NCBI RefSeq assembly: GCF_030817355.1
Contig: NZ_JAUSZH010000001.1
Location: 6,582,501-6,646,500 of the forward strand
Length of the DNA: 64,000 nt
Direction of reading: 5' to 3'
Source: Streptomyces sp. V1I1
Lineage (GTDB): Bacteria; Actinomycetota; Actinomycetes; Streptomycetales; Streptomycetaceae
Positions 18,974-29,233 of this stretch are shown here, one piece after another; position 1 is the stretch's first letter; every line of letters starts with the position of its first letter. Below the pieces are notes generated by a model, which had not been told where the DNA came from, did not search any database, and saw only the letters and a program-made list of their open reading frames with translations. Made by a program: the position numbers and the translations under genes.

Positions 18974-20800
18974 CTACCCTCCGTACGCCCCTGAAGCCGT
19001 CAGCCGCAGCGCCGTGTCGATCAGTGGGACGTGGCTGAACGCCTGCGGGAAGTTCCCCACCTGACGCTGGAGCTTCGGATCCCACTCCTCGGCCAGCAGC
19101 CCCAGGTCGTTACGGAGCGACAGCAGCTTCTCGAACAGCCGCCGCGCCTCGTCCACCCGCCCGATCATCGCCAGGTCGTCGGCGAGCCAGAACGAGCAGG
19201 CGAGGAACGCGCCCTCGTCGCCCTCGAGGCCGTCGACGCCGGCCTCCTCGCCGGCCGTCGGATAGCGCAGCACGAAACCGTCCTCGGTCGACAGCTCCCG
19301 CTGGATCGCCTCGATCGTGCCGATGACGCGCTTGTCGTCCGGCGGCAGAAAGCCCATCTGCGGAATCAGCAGCAGCGAGGCGTCCAGCTCCTTGGAGCCG
19401 TACGACTGTGTGAAGGTGTTGCGCTCCTTGTCGTAACCCTTCTCGCAGACATCGCGGTGGATGTCGTCGCGCAGCTCACGCCACCGCTCGATCGGCCCGT
19501 CCGCGTCCCCGGACTCGATCAGCTTGATGGTCCGGTCGACCGCGACCCAGGCCATGACCTTGGAGTGCACGAAGTGCCTGCGCGGCCCGCGCACCTCCCA
19601 GATGCCCTCGTCCGGCTGGTCCCAGTGCTTCTCCAGGTAGCGGATCAGCTTGAGCTGCAGCAGCGAGGCGTAGTCGTTGCGGGCCAGACCCGTCATATGG
19701 GCCAGATGCAGCGCCTCGGTGACTTCGCCGTACACATCCAGCTGAAGCTGGTGCGCGGCGCCGTTCCCGACGCGGACAGGGCCGGAGTTCTCGTAGCCGG
19801 GCAGCCAGTCCAACTCGGCCTCGCCCAGCTCCCGTTCACCCGCGATCCCGTACATGATCTGCAGGTTCTCCGGGTCGCCCGCGACCGCGCGGAGCAGCCA
19901 CTCGCGCCAGGCGCGGGCCTCCTCGCGGTAGCCGGTGCGCAGCAGCGACGAGAGGGTGATCGCCGCGTCGCGCAGCCAGGTGTAGCGGTAGTCCCAGTTG
20001 CGTACGCCGCCGATCTCCTCCGGCAGCGACGTCGTCGGCGCGGCAACGATCCCGCCCGTCGGCGCGTACGTCAGCGCCTTCAGCGTGATCAGTGAGCGGA
20101 CCACGGCCTCGCGGTAGGGCCCGTGGTACGTACAGTGCTCGACCCACTCCCGCCAGAAGTCGGAGGTCGCCTCCAGGGAGCCTTCCGGGTCCGGCAGCGC
20201 CGGCGGGTGGTGGTGCGAGGGCTGCCAGCTGATCGTGAACGCGATCCGCTCACCGGGAGCGACGGTGAAGTCGGAGTACGTGGTGAGGTTCTTGCCGTAC
20301 GTCTCGGTCTCGGCGTCCAGCCACACCGAGTCGGGCCCGGCGACGGCGACCGTACGCCCGTCGACCTTGTGGACCCACGGCACCACACGCCCGTAACTGA
20401 ACCGCATGCGCAGCGCCGAGCGCATCGGCACCCGCCCGCTCACGCCCTCCACGATCCGGATCAGCTGCGGCGCGCCATCGCGAGGCGGCATGAAATCCGT
20501 CACACGGACCGTGCCGCGCGGCGTGTCCCACTCCGATTCGAGGATCAGCGAGTCACCGCGGTAGCGGCGCCGGTCGGCCGCCGGGGGCTCGGCCTCCGCG
20601 GCGTGCGCCGGGCCGAGCCGCCAGAAGCCGTGTTCCCCGGTGCCGAGCAGGCCGGCGAAAATGGCATGCGAGTCGAAGCGGGGTAGGCACAGCCAGTCCG
20701 CTGTGCCGTCCCTGCAGACCAGGGCAGCGGTCTGCATGTCCCCGATGAGTGCGTAATCCTCGATGCGCCCGGCCACGTGCATCTCCAGTCGAACGGCCAC
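18974..20800 (-). CDS. glycoside hydrolase family 15 protein (glucoamylase/trehalase-like)
   Basis: A 608-residue cytoplasmic (alpha/alpha)6-barrel enzyme. The opening is GRIEDYALIGDMQTAALVCRDGTADWLCLPRFDS. The substrate-site motif is GGVRNWDYRYTWLRDAA, and the probable catalytic glutamates lie in EGIWEVRGPRRHFVHSKVMAWVA and LLAEEWDPKLQRQVGNFPQAFSHV. Actinomycete members of this subgroup include trehalases. It may start at GTG 20800 or at ATG 20782 (MHVAGRIEDYALI), the latter closer to family starts. There is no signal peptide. Confidence 0.92.
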   Translation of the reverse strand: MAVRLEMHVAGRIEDYALIGDMQTAALVCRDGTADWLCLPRFDSHAIFAGLLGTGEHGFWRLGPAHAAEAEPPAADRRRYRGDSLILESEWDTPRGTVRVTDFMPPRDGAPQLIRIVEGVSGRVPMRSALRMRFSYGRVVPWVHKVDGRTVAVAGPDSVWLDAETETYGKNLTTYSDFTVAPGERIAFTISWQPSHHHPPALPDPEGSLEATSDFWREWVEHCTYHGPYREAVVRSLITLKALTYAPTGGIVAAPTTSLPEEIGGVRNWDYRYTWLRDAAITLSSLLRTGYREEARAWREWLLRAVAGDPENLQIMYGIAGERELGEAELDWLPGYENSGPVRVGNGAAHQLQLDVYGEVTEALHLAHMTGLARNDYASLLQLKLIRYLEKHWDQPDEGIWEVRGPRRHFVHSKVMAWVAVDRTIKLIESGDADGPIERWRELRDDIHRDVCEKGYDKERNTFTQSYGSKELDASLLLIPQMGFLPPDDKRVIGTIEAIQRELSTEDGFVLRYPTAGEEAGVDGLEGDEGAFLACSFWLADDLAMIGRVDEARRLFEKLLSLRNDLGLLAEEWDPKLQRQVGNFPQAFSHVPLIDTALRLTASGAYGG

Positions 20801-21185
20801 GTCCGCCCCGAGGGGCGCTTACTGCAGTCAAGGGTCGTTGACGAGTCCTGCTCGATGCGCTTCGCCCGCGCCCTTGTACATCGCTCGGCAGCGAGTGTCC
20901 GAGCAGGATACGACGCACCCTGATGATCCGCGCGGCCCTCCCGACAACCTGAGACGGCCGAACGGGTGAGCCAAGGGTGAGTCCCCGGTGATGGGTGTGC
21001 CTATAAGACCATGCGTGGCCGGAAGCGGTCACGCGCTGTCGCTGATACCCTGGTACCCCGTGGACCGGTGGCCGTCCTGTGTGAAACAGGGGCCCCGAAA
21101 CCGCAGCGACGGCACCCCCCCGAACCCCCTCGGAGGCACGCCGGTACGCACCTCACCTCGCGACCACGGGAGCCCCCTCTTGGCG
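20801..21185. other. intergenic region between divergent GH15 and pyrG genes, with inverted repeats
   Basis: 385 bp without a gene. It holds TCCTGCTCG at 20846-20854 paired with CGAGCAGGA at 20900-20908, CAAGGG/CCCTTG at 20829/20871, and a small TCGCT-CGGC-AGCGA hairpin at 20881-20894. These could fold into one structure in the GH15 leader. The pyrG promoter and leader must lie in 20940-21185, where I see no confident element. Confidence 0.5.
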
Positions 21186-22835
<1,650 letters not shown>

Positions 22836-22853
22836 TCGCAGGCGATACGGTTG

Positions 22854-22895
22854 CCGGGGTACGGGGCTTTTGGGTTCGCCTACCCCGGTTTTCTG
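22854..22895 (+). terminator. pyrG terminator
   Basis: CCGGGGTA at 22854-22861 pairs with TACCCCGG at 22881-22888 around a 19-nt loop, followed by TTTTCTGTTGT. The downstream Nudix gene's ribosome-binding site begins only about 10 bp later, so read-through could regulate that gene. Confidence 0.75.
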
Positions 22896-22920
22896 TTGTG
22901 TGTGGTGGGAGGACTTTTTC

Positions 22921-23547
22921 ATGACCATCAAGGACACGCCCGAGGAGTGGCACGTCGCCGCTACCGCGACGCCTTTCCGGGGCAACAAGACCAGCGTCCG
23001 CACCGACGACGTGGTCATGCCCGACGGCACGGTCGCGCGGCGGGACTACCAGGTCCACCCCGGCTCGGTGGCGGTGCTCGCGCTCGACGACACGGGCCGT
23101 GTCCTCGTACTGCGTCAGTACAGGCACCCCGTGCGCCAGAGGCTCTGGGAGATTCCGGCCGGCCTGCTGGACGTGCCGGGTGAGAACCCGCTGCACGCCG
23201 CGCAGCGCGAGCTGTACGAGGAGGTGCACGTCAAGGCCGAGGACTGGCGGGTGCTGGTCGACGTCTACACCACGCCCGGCGGCTGCGACGAGGCCGTACG
23301 GATCTTCCTCGCCCGTGATCTGTCGGAGGCCGAGGGCGAGCGCTTCGAGGTCTCCGAGGAGGAGGCCGACATGGAGCTCGCGCGGGTACCGCTCGACGAG
23401 CTCGTACGTGGCGTGCTCGCCGGTGATCTCCACAACAACTGCCTCGTCGTGGGCCTCCTGTCGGCCACCGCCGTACTGGCGGGCGACGGCTTCGATTCGC
23501 TGCGCCCGGCCGAGGCCCCCTGGCCCGCCCGCCCCTTCGAGGCCTGA
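22921..23547 (+). CDS. Nudix hydrolase, ADP-ribose pyrophosphatase-like
   Basis: A 208-residue Nudix protein resembling ADP-ribose/nucleotide-sugar pyrophosphatases. The Nudix box GLLDVPGENPLHAAQRELYEE is present, but the usual Gly after EEx is His (EEVHV). The preceding WEIPAGLL matches the ADPRase group. I chose ATG 22921, with GGAGG about 10 nt upstream. It follows pyrG closely, as in other streptomycetes. Confidence 0.9.
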   Translation: MTIKDTPEEWHVAATATPFRGNKTSVRTDDVVMPDGTVARRDYQVHPGSVAVLALDDTGRVLVLRQYRHPVRQRLWEIPAGLLDVPGENPLHAAQRELYEEVHVKAEDWRVLVDVYTTPGGCDEAVRIFLARDLSEAEGERFEVSEEEADMELARVPLDELVRGVLAGDLHNNCLVVGLLSATAVLAGDGFDSLRPAEAPWPARPFEA

Positions 23548-23550
23548 GCG

Positions 23551-23590
23551 AGGTCCGATCGGGTCCCATCGGGTCCCATCGGGTCCGATC
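23551..23590. repeat. 10-bp tandem repeat (about four units)
   Basis: The unit GGGTCC(C/G)ATC is repeated in tandem just after the Nudix stop, with the first unit starting AGGTCC. All units contain ATCGGGTCC or its near copy. The function is unknown; it may be a slippage-prone spacer. Confidence 0.8.
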
Positions 23591-23742
23591 GGGGGCTTTG
23601 TTCCGACGACCTGCTGATCCGATTGGGCGATGCCCCCGCCGCGCTCTGCAGGGATCGTCGCAGAGAGTGAACTACGCTCGGAACGCCCGTGCGGAGTCCC
23701 GGCGGGCTCGGCTCGTGCGCGGACTGGACGGGAGCGTGGCCC

Positions 23743-25788
23743 GTGGCGGATCAAGCGGTGGACTCGGGCGGCCGGGCCGGGGCGTCCCGGGACCAATTCT
23801 TCGGGCGGCAGCGGGAGTTGAAGTCCCTGCGGGCCGATATCGAACGGGCCGGCCTGAACACCCTGTCCGGACGCAAGGCACCCCGCGCCCGCGTTCTCCT
23901 GATCGCCGGGCGGCCCGGATCCGGACGCACCGCACTCGCCGAGGAACTCGCCTTCCGGCTCGCCGACGACTATCCCGACGGGGTGCTGCGAGCCCGGCTG
24001 ACCGAACCCGGCGGGCGGCGCGTCCCGATGGACTCCGCCGCCCGCGAACTGCTCGACTCCCTCGGCATCGCATCGCCGCCCGGCGCCGACGAGGACGAGC
24101 TGACCGAGATGGTCCGCGAGGCGCTCGCGGAACGCCGGACGCTGCTGCTCCTCGACGACGCCGGTGACGCCGAGCAGGTCGACCCGCTGCTGCCCGACAA
24201 CCCCGACTGCCTGGCCGTGGCGGTCTCCGAGGGGCCGCTGACCGGCATCCCCGACGTACGGCCGTGCACGCTCGGCGGGATGGACGCGAAGTCCGCGATC
24301 GAACTGCTCAGCACTTTCACCGGGTCGGTGCGGATCACCGTCGACCCGCAGGCCGCCGAGTCCGTCGCCGAAGAGTGCGGCGGGCTTCCCGCAGCCCTGG
24401 TCCTGGTCGGCGGCTGGCTCGCAGGCAGGCCGAGGGCGTCCGTCGCCGACGTGGCCAAGCGGCTGCGGGCACTGCCCGACGACGGGGCGCAGCCCAGGGG
24501 CGCAAGGCCGCTGGCCCGGGCCTTCCGGCTGGTGTACGAGTCCTTGCCGCAGTCGGCTGCCCGGATTCTGCGACTGCTGGCCCTCGCGCCCGGCGGGCTC
24601 GCCGACGCGCACACCGCGTCCGCGCTGGCCGGCTGCTCGCTCTCGGCCGCCCAGTCCACGCTGGACGACTTCGTCGCCCTCCGCCTGCTGCACTCGGTGG
24701 GTGCCCCTCTACCGGAGACAGGGGAAGGGCAGTACGTGGTGCCGGGCTGTCTCCTGCCGATGCTGCGCGCCCTGCTGCAGACACAGGACAGGCCTGCCGA
24801 GGTGCAGCTGGCCCGCGCCCGGATGCTGGAGCGAACCGTACGACAGCTGCAGTCCTGCCGTGCCATCACCGAGCCGGACGGTTCCCCGGCGCGCAAGAAG
24901 CTGGCCGAGCTGCCGAGCGCGCTGCGTTTTCCGACCGCGCCCGCCGCGGCCGCGTGGCTGAGCGCGCGGCTGCCCGCCCTGCTGGCATCCGCACGCCTGG
25001 CTGTCGAGGACGGCGGGCTGGACACCCTGGCGCGCCGGCTGGTTGCGGCGCTGGTCAGGGCACTGGCCGCGCACCGCGGCACCGAGGCCGCCGCTCCCGA
25101 GCTCTACGGCCTGCACCAGCTGGTTCTCGGCGTCGCCGCGCGACGCGGGCTGCACCGGGAAGAGGCAGCGGCCCTGCTCAATCTCGCCGATCTGGATGCG
25201 CAGACCGGCCGCACCGAGGCGGCGCTGGCCCGCTACCGGGCCGCGCTGGACGCCGGACGGGCCGCGAAGGACCCGTACGCGACCGGCCGCGCGATGGAAT
25301 CCGTAGGCGGCGCCTACCAGGAACTGGGGGACTGGCAGCGGGCCGCCGACTGGTACGGACGGGCGCTGGCCCAACGCCAGGCGCGCGGCGAGCGGGCCGA
25401 CGAGGCACGGCTGTACGGCCGGCTCGGCGCCGCGCACACCTACGCCGGCCGGTACGGCGACGCGCTGCGCAGCTGGCGGGCCGCGGTGGCCGGCTACCGC
25501 AGAGTCGGCGATCTCCCGTCCCAGGCACGAGCGTTGAGCGAGGCGGCTCGCGTACAGGAATATGCGGGCCGGCCGGAAGAGTCCTTGCACACCTGCAAGG
25601 AGGCGGTGGACTGGGCGCGGCAGGCCGGGGACGTACGGCTGCAGGCTGCTCTGCAGCTCAGGCTGGCCGACACCCTCGACCGGCTGGGCGACCCGGCGGC
25701 AGCCCGGCTGCACCGTTCCGCTGCGGAAAGACTGCTCGAAGAGGAGGGTTCCACCTACGAAATCCGTAGCACTTCAGCCAAGGATTGA
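23743..25788 (+). CDS. STAND/AfsR-like P-loop ATPase with TPR repeats, no DNA-binding domain
   Basis: A 681-residue protein. An NB-ARC-type ATPase (residues about 20-330) has FFGRQRELKSLRADI, Walker A GRPGSGRTAL and Walker B RRTLLLLDDAGD. A Walker A Lys-to-Arg change is read directly at residue 62. A TPR array spans about 470-670 (for example QTGRTEAALARYRAALDAGRAA and ELGDWQRAADWYGRALAQ). This is the architecture of AfsR-type regulators without the N-terminal SARP domain, so it probably works through protein contacts. The GTG start at 23743 is chosen from the onset of conserved sequence. Confidence 0.8.
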   Translation: MADQAVDSGGRAGASRDQFFGRQRELKSLRADIERAGLNTLSGRKAPRARVLLIAGRPGSGRTALAEELAFRLADDYPDGVLRARLTEPGGRRVPMDSAARELLDSLGIASPPGADEDELTEMVREALAERRTLLLLDDAGDAEQVDPLLPDNPDCLAVAVSEGPLTGIPDVRPCTLGGMDAKSAIELLSTFTGSVRITVDPQAAESVAEECGGLPAALVLVGGWLAGRPRASVADVAKRLRALPDDGAQPRGARPLARAFRLVYESLPQSAARILRLLALAPGGLADAHTASALAGCSLSAAQSTLDDFVALRLLHSVGAPLPETGEGQYVVPGCLLPMLRALLQTQDRPAEVQLARARMLERTVRQLQSCRAITEPDGSPARKKLAELPSALRFPTAPAAAAWLSARLPALLASARLAVEDGGLDTLARRLVAALVRALAAHRGTEAAAPELYGLHQLVLGVAARRGLHREEAAALLNLADLDAQTGRTEAALARYRAALDAGRAAKDPYATGRAMESVGGAYQELGDWQRAADWYGRALAQRQARGERADEARLYGRLGAAHTYAGRYGDALRSWRAAVAGYRRVGDLPSQARALSEAARVQEYAGRPEESLHTCKEAVDWARQAGDVRLQAALQLRLADTLDRLGDPAAARLHRSAAERLLEEEGSTYEIRSTSAKD

Positions 25789-25801
25789 TGCTTTGTAAGG
25801 C

Positions 25802-25829
25802 TAGACAGCGAGAAATCCTTCATTAGACT
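25802..25829 (+). promoter_or_regulatory. candidate promoter for ald
   Basis: TAGACA, 16 bp and TAGACT resemble a streptomycete principal-sigma promoter, about 90 bp upstream of the ald start. This is by eye only. Confidence 0.4.
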
Positions 25830-25922
25830 GGCTCCGCCACGTGTTCTCGTGGTGTCATCCGGTGCGTCATGCGTATCCGGGTATGTATGGCAATGCCCCC
25901 TGTATCCCCTGAGCCAAGGACC

Positions 25923-27047
25923 GTGATCGACGTGAAGGTCGGCATCCCCCGCGAGGTCAAGAACAACGAGTTCCGGGTGGCGATCACCCCCGCCGGCGTG
26001 CACGAGCTCGTGCGCCACGGCCACCAGGTCTTCATCGAGCAGAACGCCGGTGTCGGCTCCTCGATCACGGATGACGAGTTCGTCGCCGCGGGTGCGCAGA
26101 TCCTGCCCACCGCCGACGAGGTCTGGGCCATCGCCGACCTGCTGCTGAAGGTCAAGGAGCCCATCGCCGAGGAGTACCACCGCCTCCGCAAGGACCAGAC
26201 GCTCTTCACCTACCTGCACCTCGCCGCCTCCCGCGAGTGCACGGACGCCCTGCTGGAGTCGGGCACCACCGCGATCGCGTACGAGACGGTGGAGACCGCG
26301 AACCGCGCGCTGCCTCTGCTCGCCCCGATGTCCGAGGTCGCGGGCCGGCTGGCCCCGCAGGTCGGCGCGTACCACCTGATGCGTTCGGTCGGCGGCCGCG
26401 GTGTGCTGCCGGGCGGCGTCCCGGGCGCGGCGGCCGGCGAGGCCGTAGTCATCGGCGGCGGCGTCTCCGGCTGGAACGCCACGCAGATCGCCGTCGGCAT
26501 GGGCTTCCACGTCACCCTGCTCGACCGTGACATCAACAAGCTGCGCGAGGCAGACAAGGTCTTCGGCACCAAGGTGAAGACGATCGTCTCCAACGCCTTC
26601 GAGCTGGAGAAGGCCGTCGTCGAGGCGGACCTCGTCATCGGCGCCGTTCTCATCCCGGGCGCCAAGGCCCCGAAGCTGGTCACCAACGAGCTCGTCGCCA
26701 AGATGAAGCCCGGAAGTGTACTTGTCGACATTGCAATCGACCAGGGCGGCTGCTTCGAGGACTCGCGTCCGACCACTCACGCCGAACCGACCTTCATGAT
26801 CCACAACTCGGTCTTCTACTGCGTCGCCAACATGCCCGGCGCGGTGCCCAACACCTCCACGTACGCGCTCACCAACGCGACGCTGCCGTACATCGTGGAG
26901 CTCGCGAACCGCGGCTGGGTCGAGGCGCTGCGCCGCGACCCCGCGCTCGCCAAGGGTCTCAACACCCATGACGGCCAGGTCGTTTACGGCCCGGTCGCAG
27001 AGGCTCACGGCCTTCAGAGCGTCGAACTGAGCGCGCTCCTCGGCTAG
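25923..27047 (+). CDS. ald: alanine dehydrogenase
   Basis: A 374-residue NAD-dependent enzyme interconverting L-alanine with pyruvate and ammonia. The start VIDVKVGIPREVKNNEFRVAITPAGV and the Rossmann motif VIGGGVSGWNATQIAVGMGFHVTLLDRD are full family hallmarks. The C-terminal LPYIVELANRGWVEALRRDPALAKGLN is also typical. I chose GTG 25923, with AAGGA about 6 nt upstream. The length matches other bacterial Ald proteins (about 371). Confidence 0.96.
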   Translation: MIDVKVGIPREVKNNEFRVAITPAGVHELVRHGHQVFIEQNAGVGSSITDDEFVAAGAQILPTADEVWAIADLLLKVKEPIAEEYHRLRKDQTLFTYLHLAASRECTDALLESGTTAIAYETVETANRALPLLAPMSEVAGRLAPQVGAYHLMRSVGGRGVLPGGVPGAAAGEAVVIGGGVSGWNATQIAVGMGFHVTLLDRDINKLREADKVFGTKVKTIVSNAFELEKAVVEADLVIGAVLIPGAKAPKLVTNELVAKMKPGSVLVDIAIDQGGCFEDSRPTTHAEPTFMIHNSVFYCVANMPGAVPNTSTYALTNATLPYIVELANRGWVEALRRDPALAKGLNTHDGQVVYGPVAEAHGLQSVELSALLG

Positions 27048-27386
27048 GCGTCAACGCGCGTCGTCAACATCAATCCCACGGCCGGACCTTGCCGAGCAAG
27101 GTCCGGCCGGATGTGTATCCGACCTTTTTGCGACGCTCGCTCAACTCGCGTCGAACGTAACCCTTTAGCCGTTTCGCGCACCACCGAAACCAGAGGGCCA
27201 GGTCACGCCGGAAGTCCTGAGCACTCTTGACAGAAGGGTGTTCGGTTGCCGACACATCGGGCCGGGTCCGGCGGATTGTGTTGCTGCGGACCGGTGACAC
27301 GCCATAGAGTCGCCAACCGTCGGCATGGTGCCACGCTGACCTATCGATAAAGTTTCCTGGTCACGTCCAAGGAGGTAAGACGACTT
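27048..27386. other. intergenic region between ald and parA-like gene
   Basis: 339 bp with no convincing gene. The ald terminator hairpin is at 27080-27108. A TTGACA at 27227-27232 could be a -35 element, but the -10 is unclear. AAGGAGGT at 27369-27376 is an unusually strong ribosome-binding site for the next gene. A 76-codon minus-strand frame (27070-27300) crosses the hairpin and looks spurious. Confidence 0.6.
27080..27108. terminator. ald terminator hairpin
   Basis: GGCCGGACCTTGC, a 3-nt loop and GCAAGGTCCGGCC form a perfect 13-bp stem without a T tract, a common form in streptomycetes. Confidence 0.75.
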
Positions 27387-28610
27387 GTGAATGAGTCGAC
27401 ATTTACTCCCGGGGGTGGTCAACCAGGTATTCCCCCCCGACGCCCTGGGGGCGTGGGGGAGGTGCCCCCAGCGAGGGGCCGAGTCCCGTCAACAGAGCAG
27501 CCCGGGCTCGAGGCTGTCGGCTCCGTCGCTGTCCGAACCTCCGCGACACGCCAGCACACGACGCACATCACGACAGCCCACACGATGAAGATGATGGACG
27601 GCCAACACGTGAACGCCATGGCCGGCAACGAGAGTGGCCGAGAGTCCACCCACTTCGCCGCCTACGAGGAAGTCCCCGAGGGGCACTTCTACGACCCAGA
27701 CGCCGAGTACGAGCCAGACCCCGAGTACGCGGCCACCCTCGCCCCTGACGCCGCGCGTCAGCGCCGCGAGCGGATCGGCCCCACCGGGCGGCCCCTGCCG
27801 TACTTCCCGATCCCGGGCCCGCTGACCGACCACGGTCCCGCGAAGATCATCGCGATGTGCAACCAGAAGGGCGGCGTCGGCAAGACGACGTCGACCATCA
27901 ACCTGGGCGCCGCGCTCGCGGAGTACGGACGGCGTGTGCTGCTCGTCGACTTCGACCCGCAGGGAGCCCTGTCGGTCGGCCTCGGCGTCAACCCGATGGA
28001 GCTCGACCTCACCGTCTACAACCTGCTCATGGAGCGGGGCATGGCGGCGGACGAGGTGCTCCTGAAGACCGCGGTGCCCAACATGGACCTGCTGCCGAGC
28101 AACATCGATCTCTCGGCCGCGGAAGTGCAGTTGGTGAGCGAGGTCGCGCGCGAGTCGACCCTTCAGCGCGCGCTGAAGCCGCTGATGTCGGACTACGACT
28201 ACATCGTGATCGACTGTCAGCCGTCGCTGGGCCTGCTCACGGTGAACGCGCTGACCGCCGCGCACAAGGTGATCGTGCCGCTCGAGTGTGAGTTCTTCGC
28301 ACTGCGCGGGGTGGCGCTGCTGACCGAGACGATCGAGAAGGTCCAGGAGCGGCTCAACCCCGACCTGGAGCTCGACGGCATCCTCGCCACGATGTACGAC
28401 TCGCGCACGGTGCACAGTCGTGAGGTGCTGGCGCGGGTGGTCGAGGCCTTCGACGACCACGTCTACCACACGGTGATCGGGCGGACCGTGCGCTTCCCGG
28501 AGACGACGGTCGCCGGTGAGCCCATCACCACGTACGCATCGAACTCCGTCGGCGCCGCCGCTTACCGTCAGCTCGCCAGGGAGGTGCTCGCCCGGTGTCA
28601 CGCCGAGTGA
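27387..28610 (+). CDS. ParA/Soj-like ATPase of the scpAB cluster
   Basis: A 407-residue deviant Walker ATPase. The Walker A CNQKGGVGKTTSTINLGAAL is at about residues 157-176, the A' motif LVDFDPQGALSVGLG, and the Walker B region YIVIDCQPSLGLLTVNAL. Residues 1 to about 150 are a poorly conserved extension carrying a genus-wide repeat. I chose GTG 27387 because AAGGAGGT lies 10 nt upstream. In actinobacteria a second ParA-like gene sits before scpA; it differs from the origin-proximal parA. Its partner may be the next gene. Confidence 0.92.
   Translation: MNESTFTPGGGQPGIPPRRPGGVGEVPPARGRVPSTEQPGLEAVGSVAVRTSATRQHTTHITTAHTMKMMDGQHVNAMAGNESGRESTHFAAYEEVPEGHFYDPDAEYEPDPEYAATLAPDAARQRRERIGPTGRPLPYFPIPGPLTDHGPAKIIAMCNQKGGVGKTTSTINLGAALAEYGRRVLLVDFDPQGALSVGLGVNPMELDLTVYNLLMERGMAADEVLLKTAVPNMDLLPSNIDLSAAEVQLVSEVARESTLQRALKPLMSDYDYIVIDCQPSLGLLTVNALTAAHKVIVPLECEFFALRGVALLTETIEKVQERLNPDLELDGILATMYDSRTVHSREVLARVVEAFDDHVYHTVIGRTVRFPETTVAGEPITTYASNSVGAAAYRQLAREVLARCHAE
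27431..27475 (+). repeat. G/C-tract palindromic repeat inside the parA-like 5' region
   Basis: The segment contains CCCCCCGACGCCC, TGGGGGCGTGGGGGA and GGTGCCCCCA, a pattern recalled from many streptomycete intergenic regions. Here it is translated in frame (PPRRPGGVGEVPPARG) within the divergent N-terminal extension, unless translation really starts further downstream. Confidence 0.6.
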
Positions 28611-29185
28611 GTCTGCCCGGGGCCGACGAGCTGTTCCGTACGACCGGGGGCATGGCGCTGCAGGCTTCCTCCCCTGCGTCGCAGCGCCGCAAGGCGAACG
28701 GCGAGCCGAGGGTGCCGGCGCCGGCGGGGGAGAGCGATCCGGCCGGCGATGGCGCGTCCGAACCGTCCTCGTCCGCCACTTCGTCCACCTCGTCGTCGGA
28801 GGAACACTCCACGGCGGACGCGGACTCCTCCGCGGAGGGGCGCAGCCGGGGGGCCGAAGCCGAAGCAGTGCCGAAGGCCCGTCGCCCGCAGGAGGCGGCC
28901 TCAGCGGGAGCCGCCGCCGTTTCGCCGACCGGACAGACGCGCCGCCGGGGGCGTGGCGCGAACCGCCGGCCCAGCGGCCGCGAACGGCACGACGAGAAGA
29001 TCACGGTCTATGTCTCGGCCGAGGAACTGATGGACCTCGAGCATGCGCGGCTGGTGCTGCGTGGCGAGCACGGGCTGGCCGTCGACCGCGGGAGGATCGT
29101 CCGCGAGGCGGTGGCGGTGGTACTGGCGGATCTTGAGCAGCGCGGCGAGGCGAGCATTCTCGTACGACGTCTGCGCGGGCGCTGA
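28595..29185 (+). CDS. conserved protein with C-terminal RHH-like DNA-binding segment
   Basis: A 196-residue protein. Residues 1 to about 130 are disordered (Ser/Ala/Glu-rich, then an Arg-rich patch RRRGRGANRRPSGRER). Residues 132-196 (KITVYVSAEELMDLEHARLVLRGEHG, then GRIVREAVAVVLADLEQRG) read as a short beta strand followed by two helices, like ribbon-helix-helix or plasmid-partition proteins. The GTG start overlaps the parA-like gene by 16 bp and has GGAGGTG upstream, so the two are translationally coupled. A centromere-binding partner role is my inference. Confidence 0.72.
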   Translation: MSRRVSLPGADELFRTTGGMALQASSPASQRRKANGEPRVPAPAGESDPAGDGASEPSSSATSSTSSSEEHSTADADSSAEGRSRGAEAEAVPKARRPQEAASAGAAAVSPTGQTRRRGRGANRRPSGRERHDEKITVYVSAEELMDLEHARLVLRGEHGLAVDRGRIVREAVAVVLADLEQRGEASILVRRLRGR

Positions 29186-29233
29186 CGGTAGCCTGCGCGC
29201 TGCCCTGCCTGCTCCTTTTGCCCCTGGACCGCG

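Noticed and set aside
25755..27008. 417-codon minus-strand frame across ald
   Set aside because: Shadow of a strongly conserved alanine dehydrogenase.
27070..27300. 76-codon minus-strand frame after ald
   Set aside because: It crosses the ald terminator hairpin, has no ribosome-binding site and shows no recognised domain.
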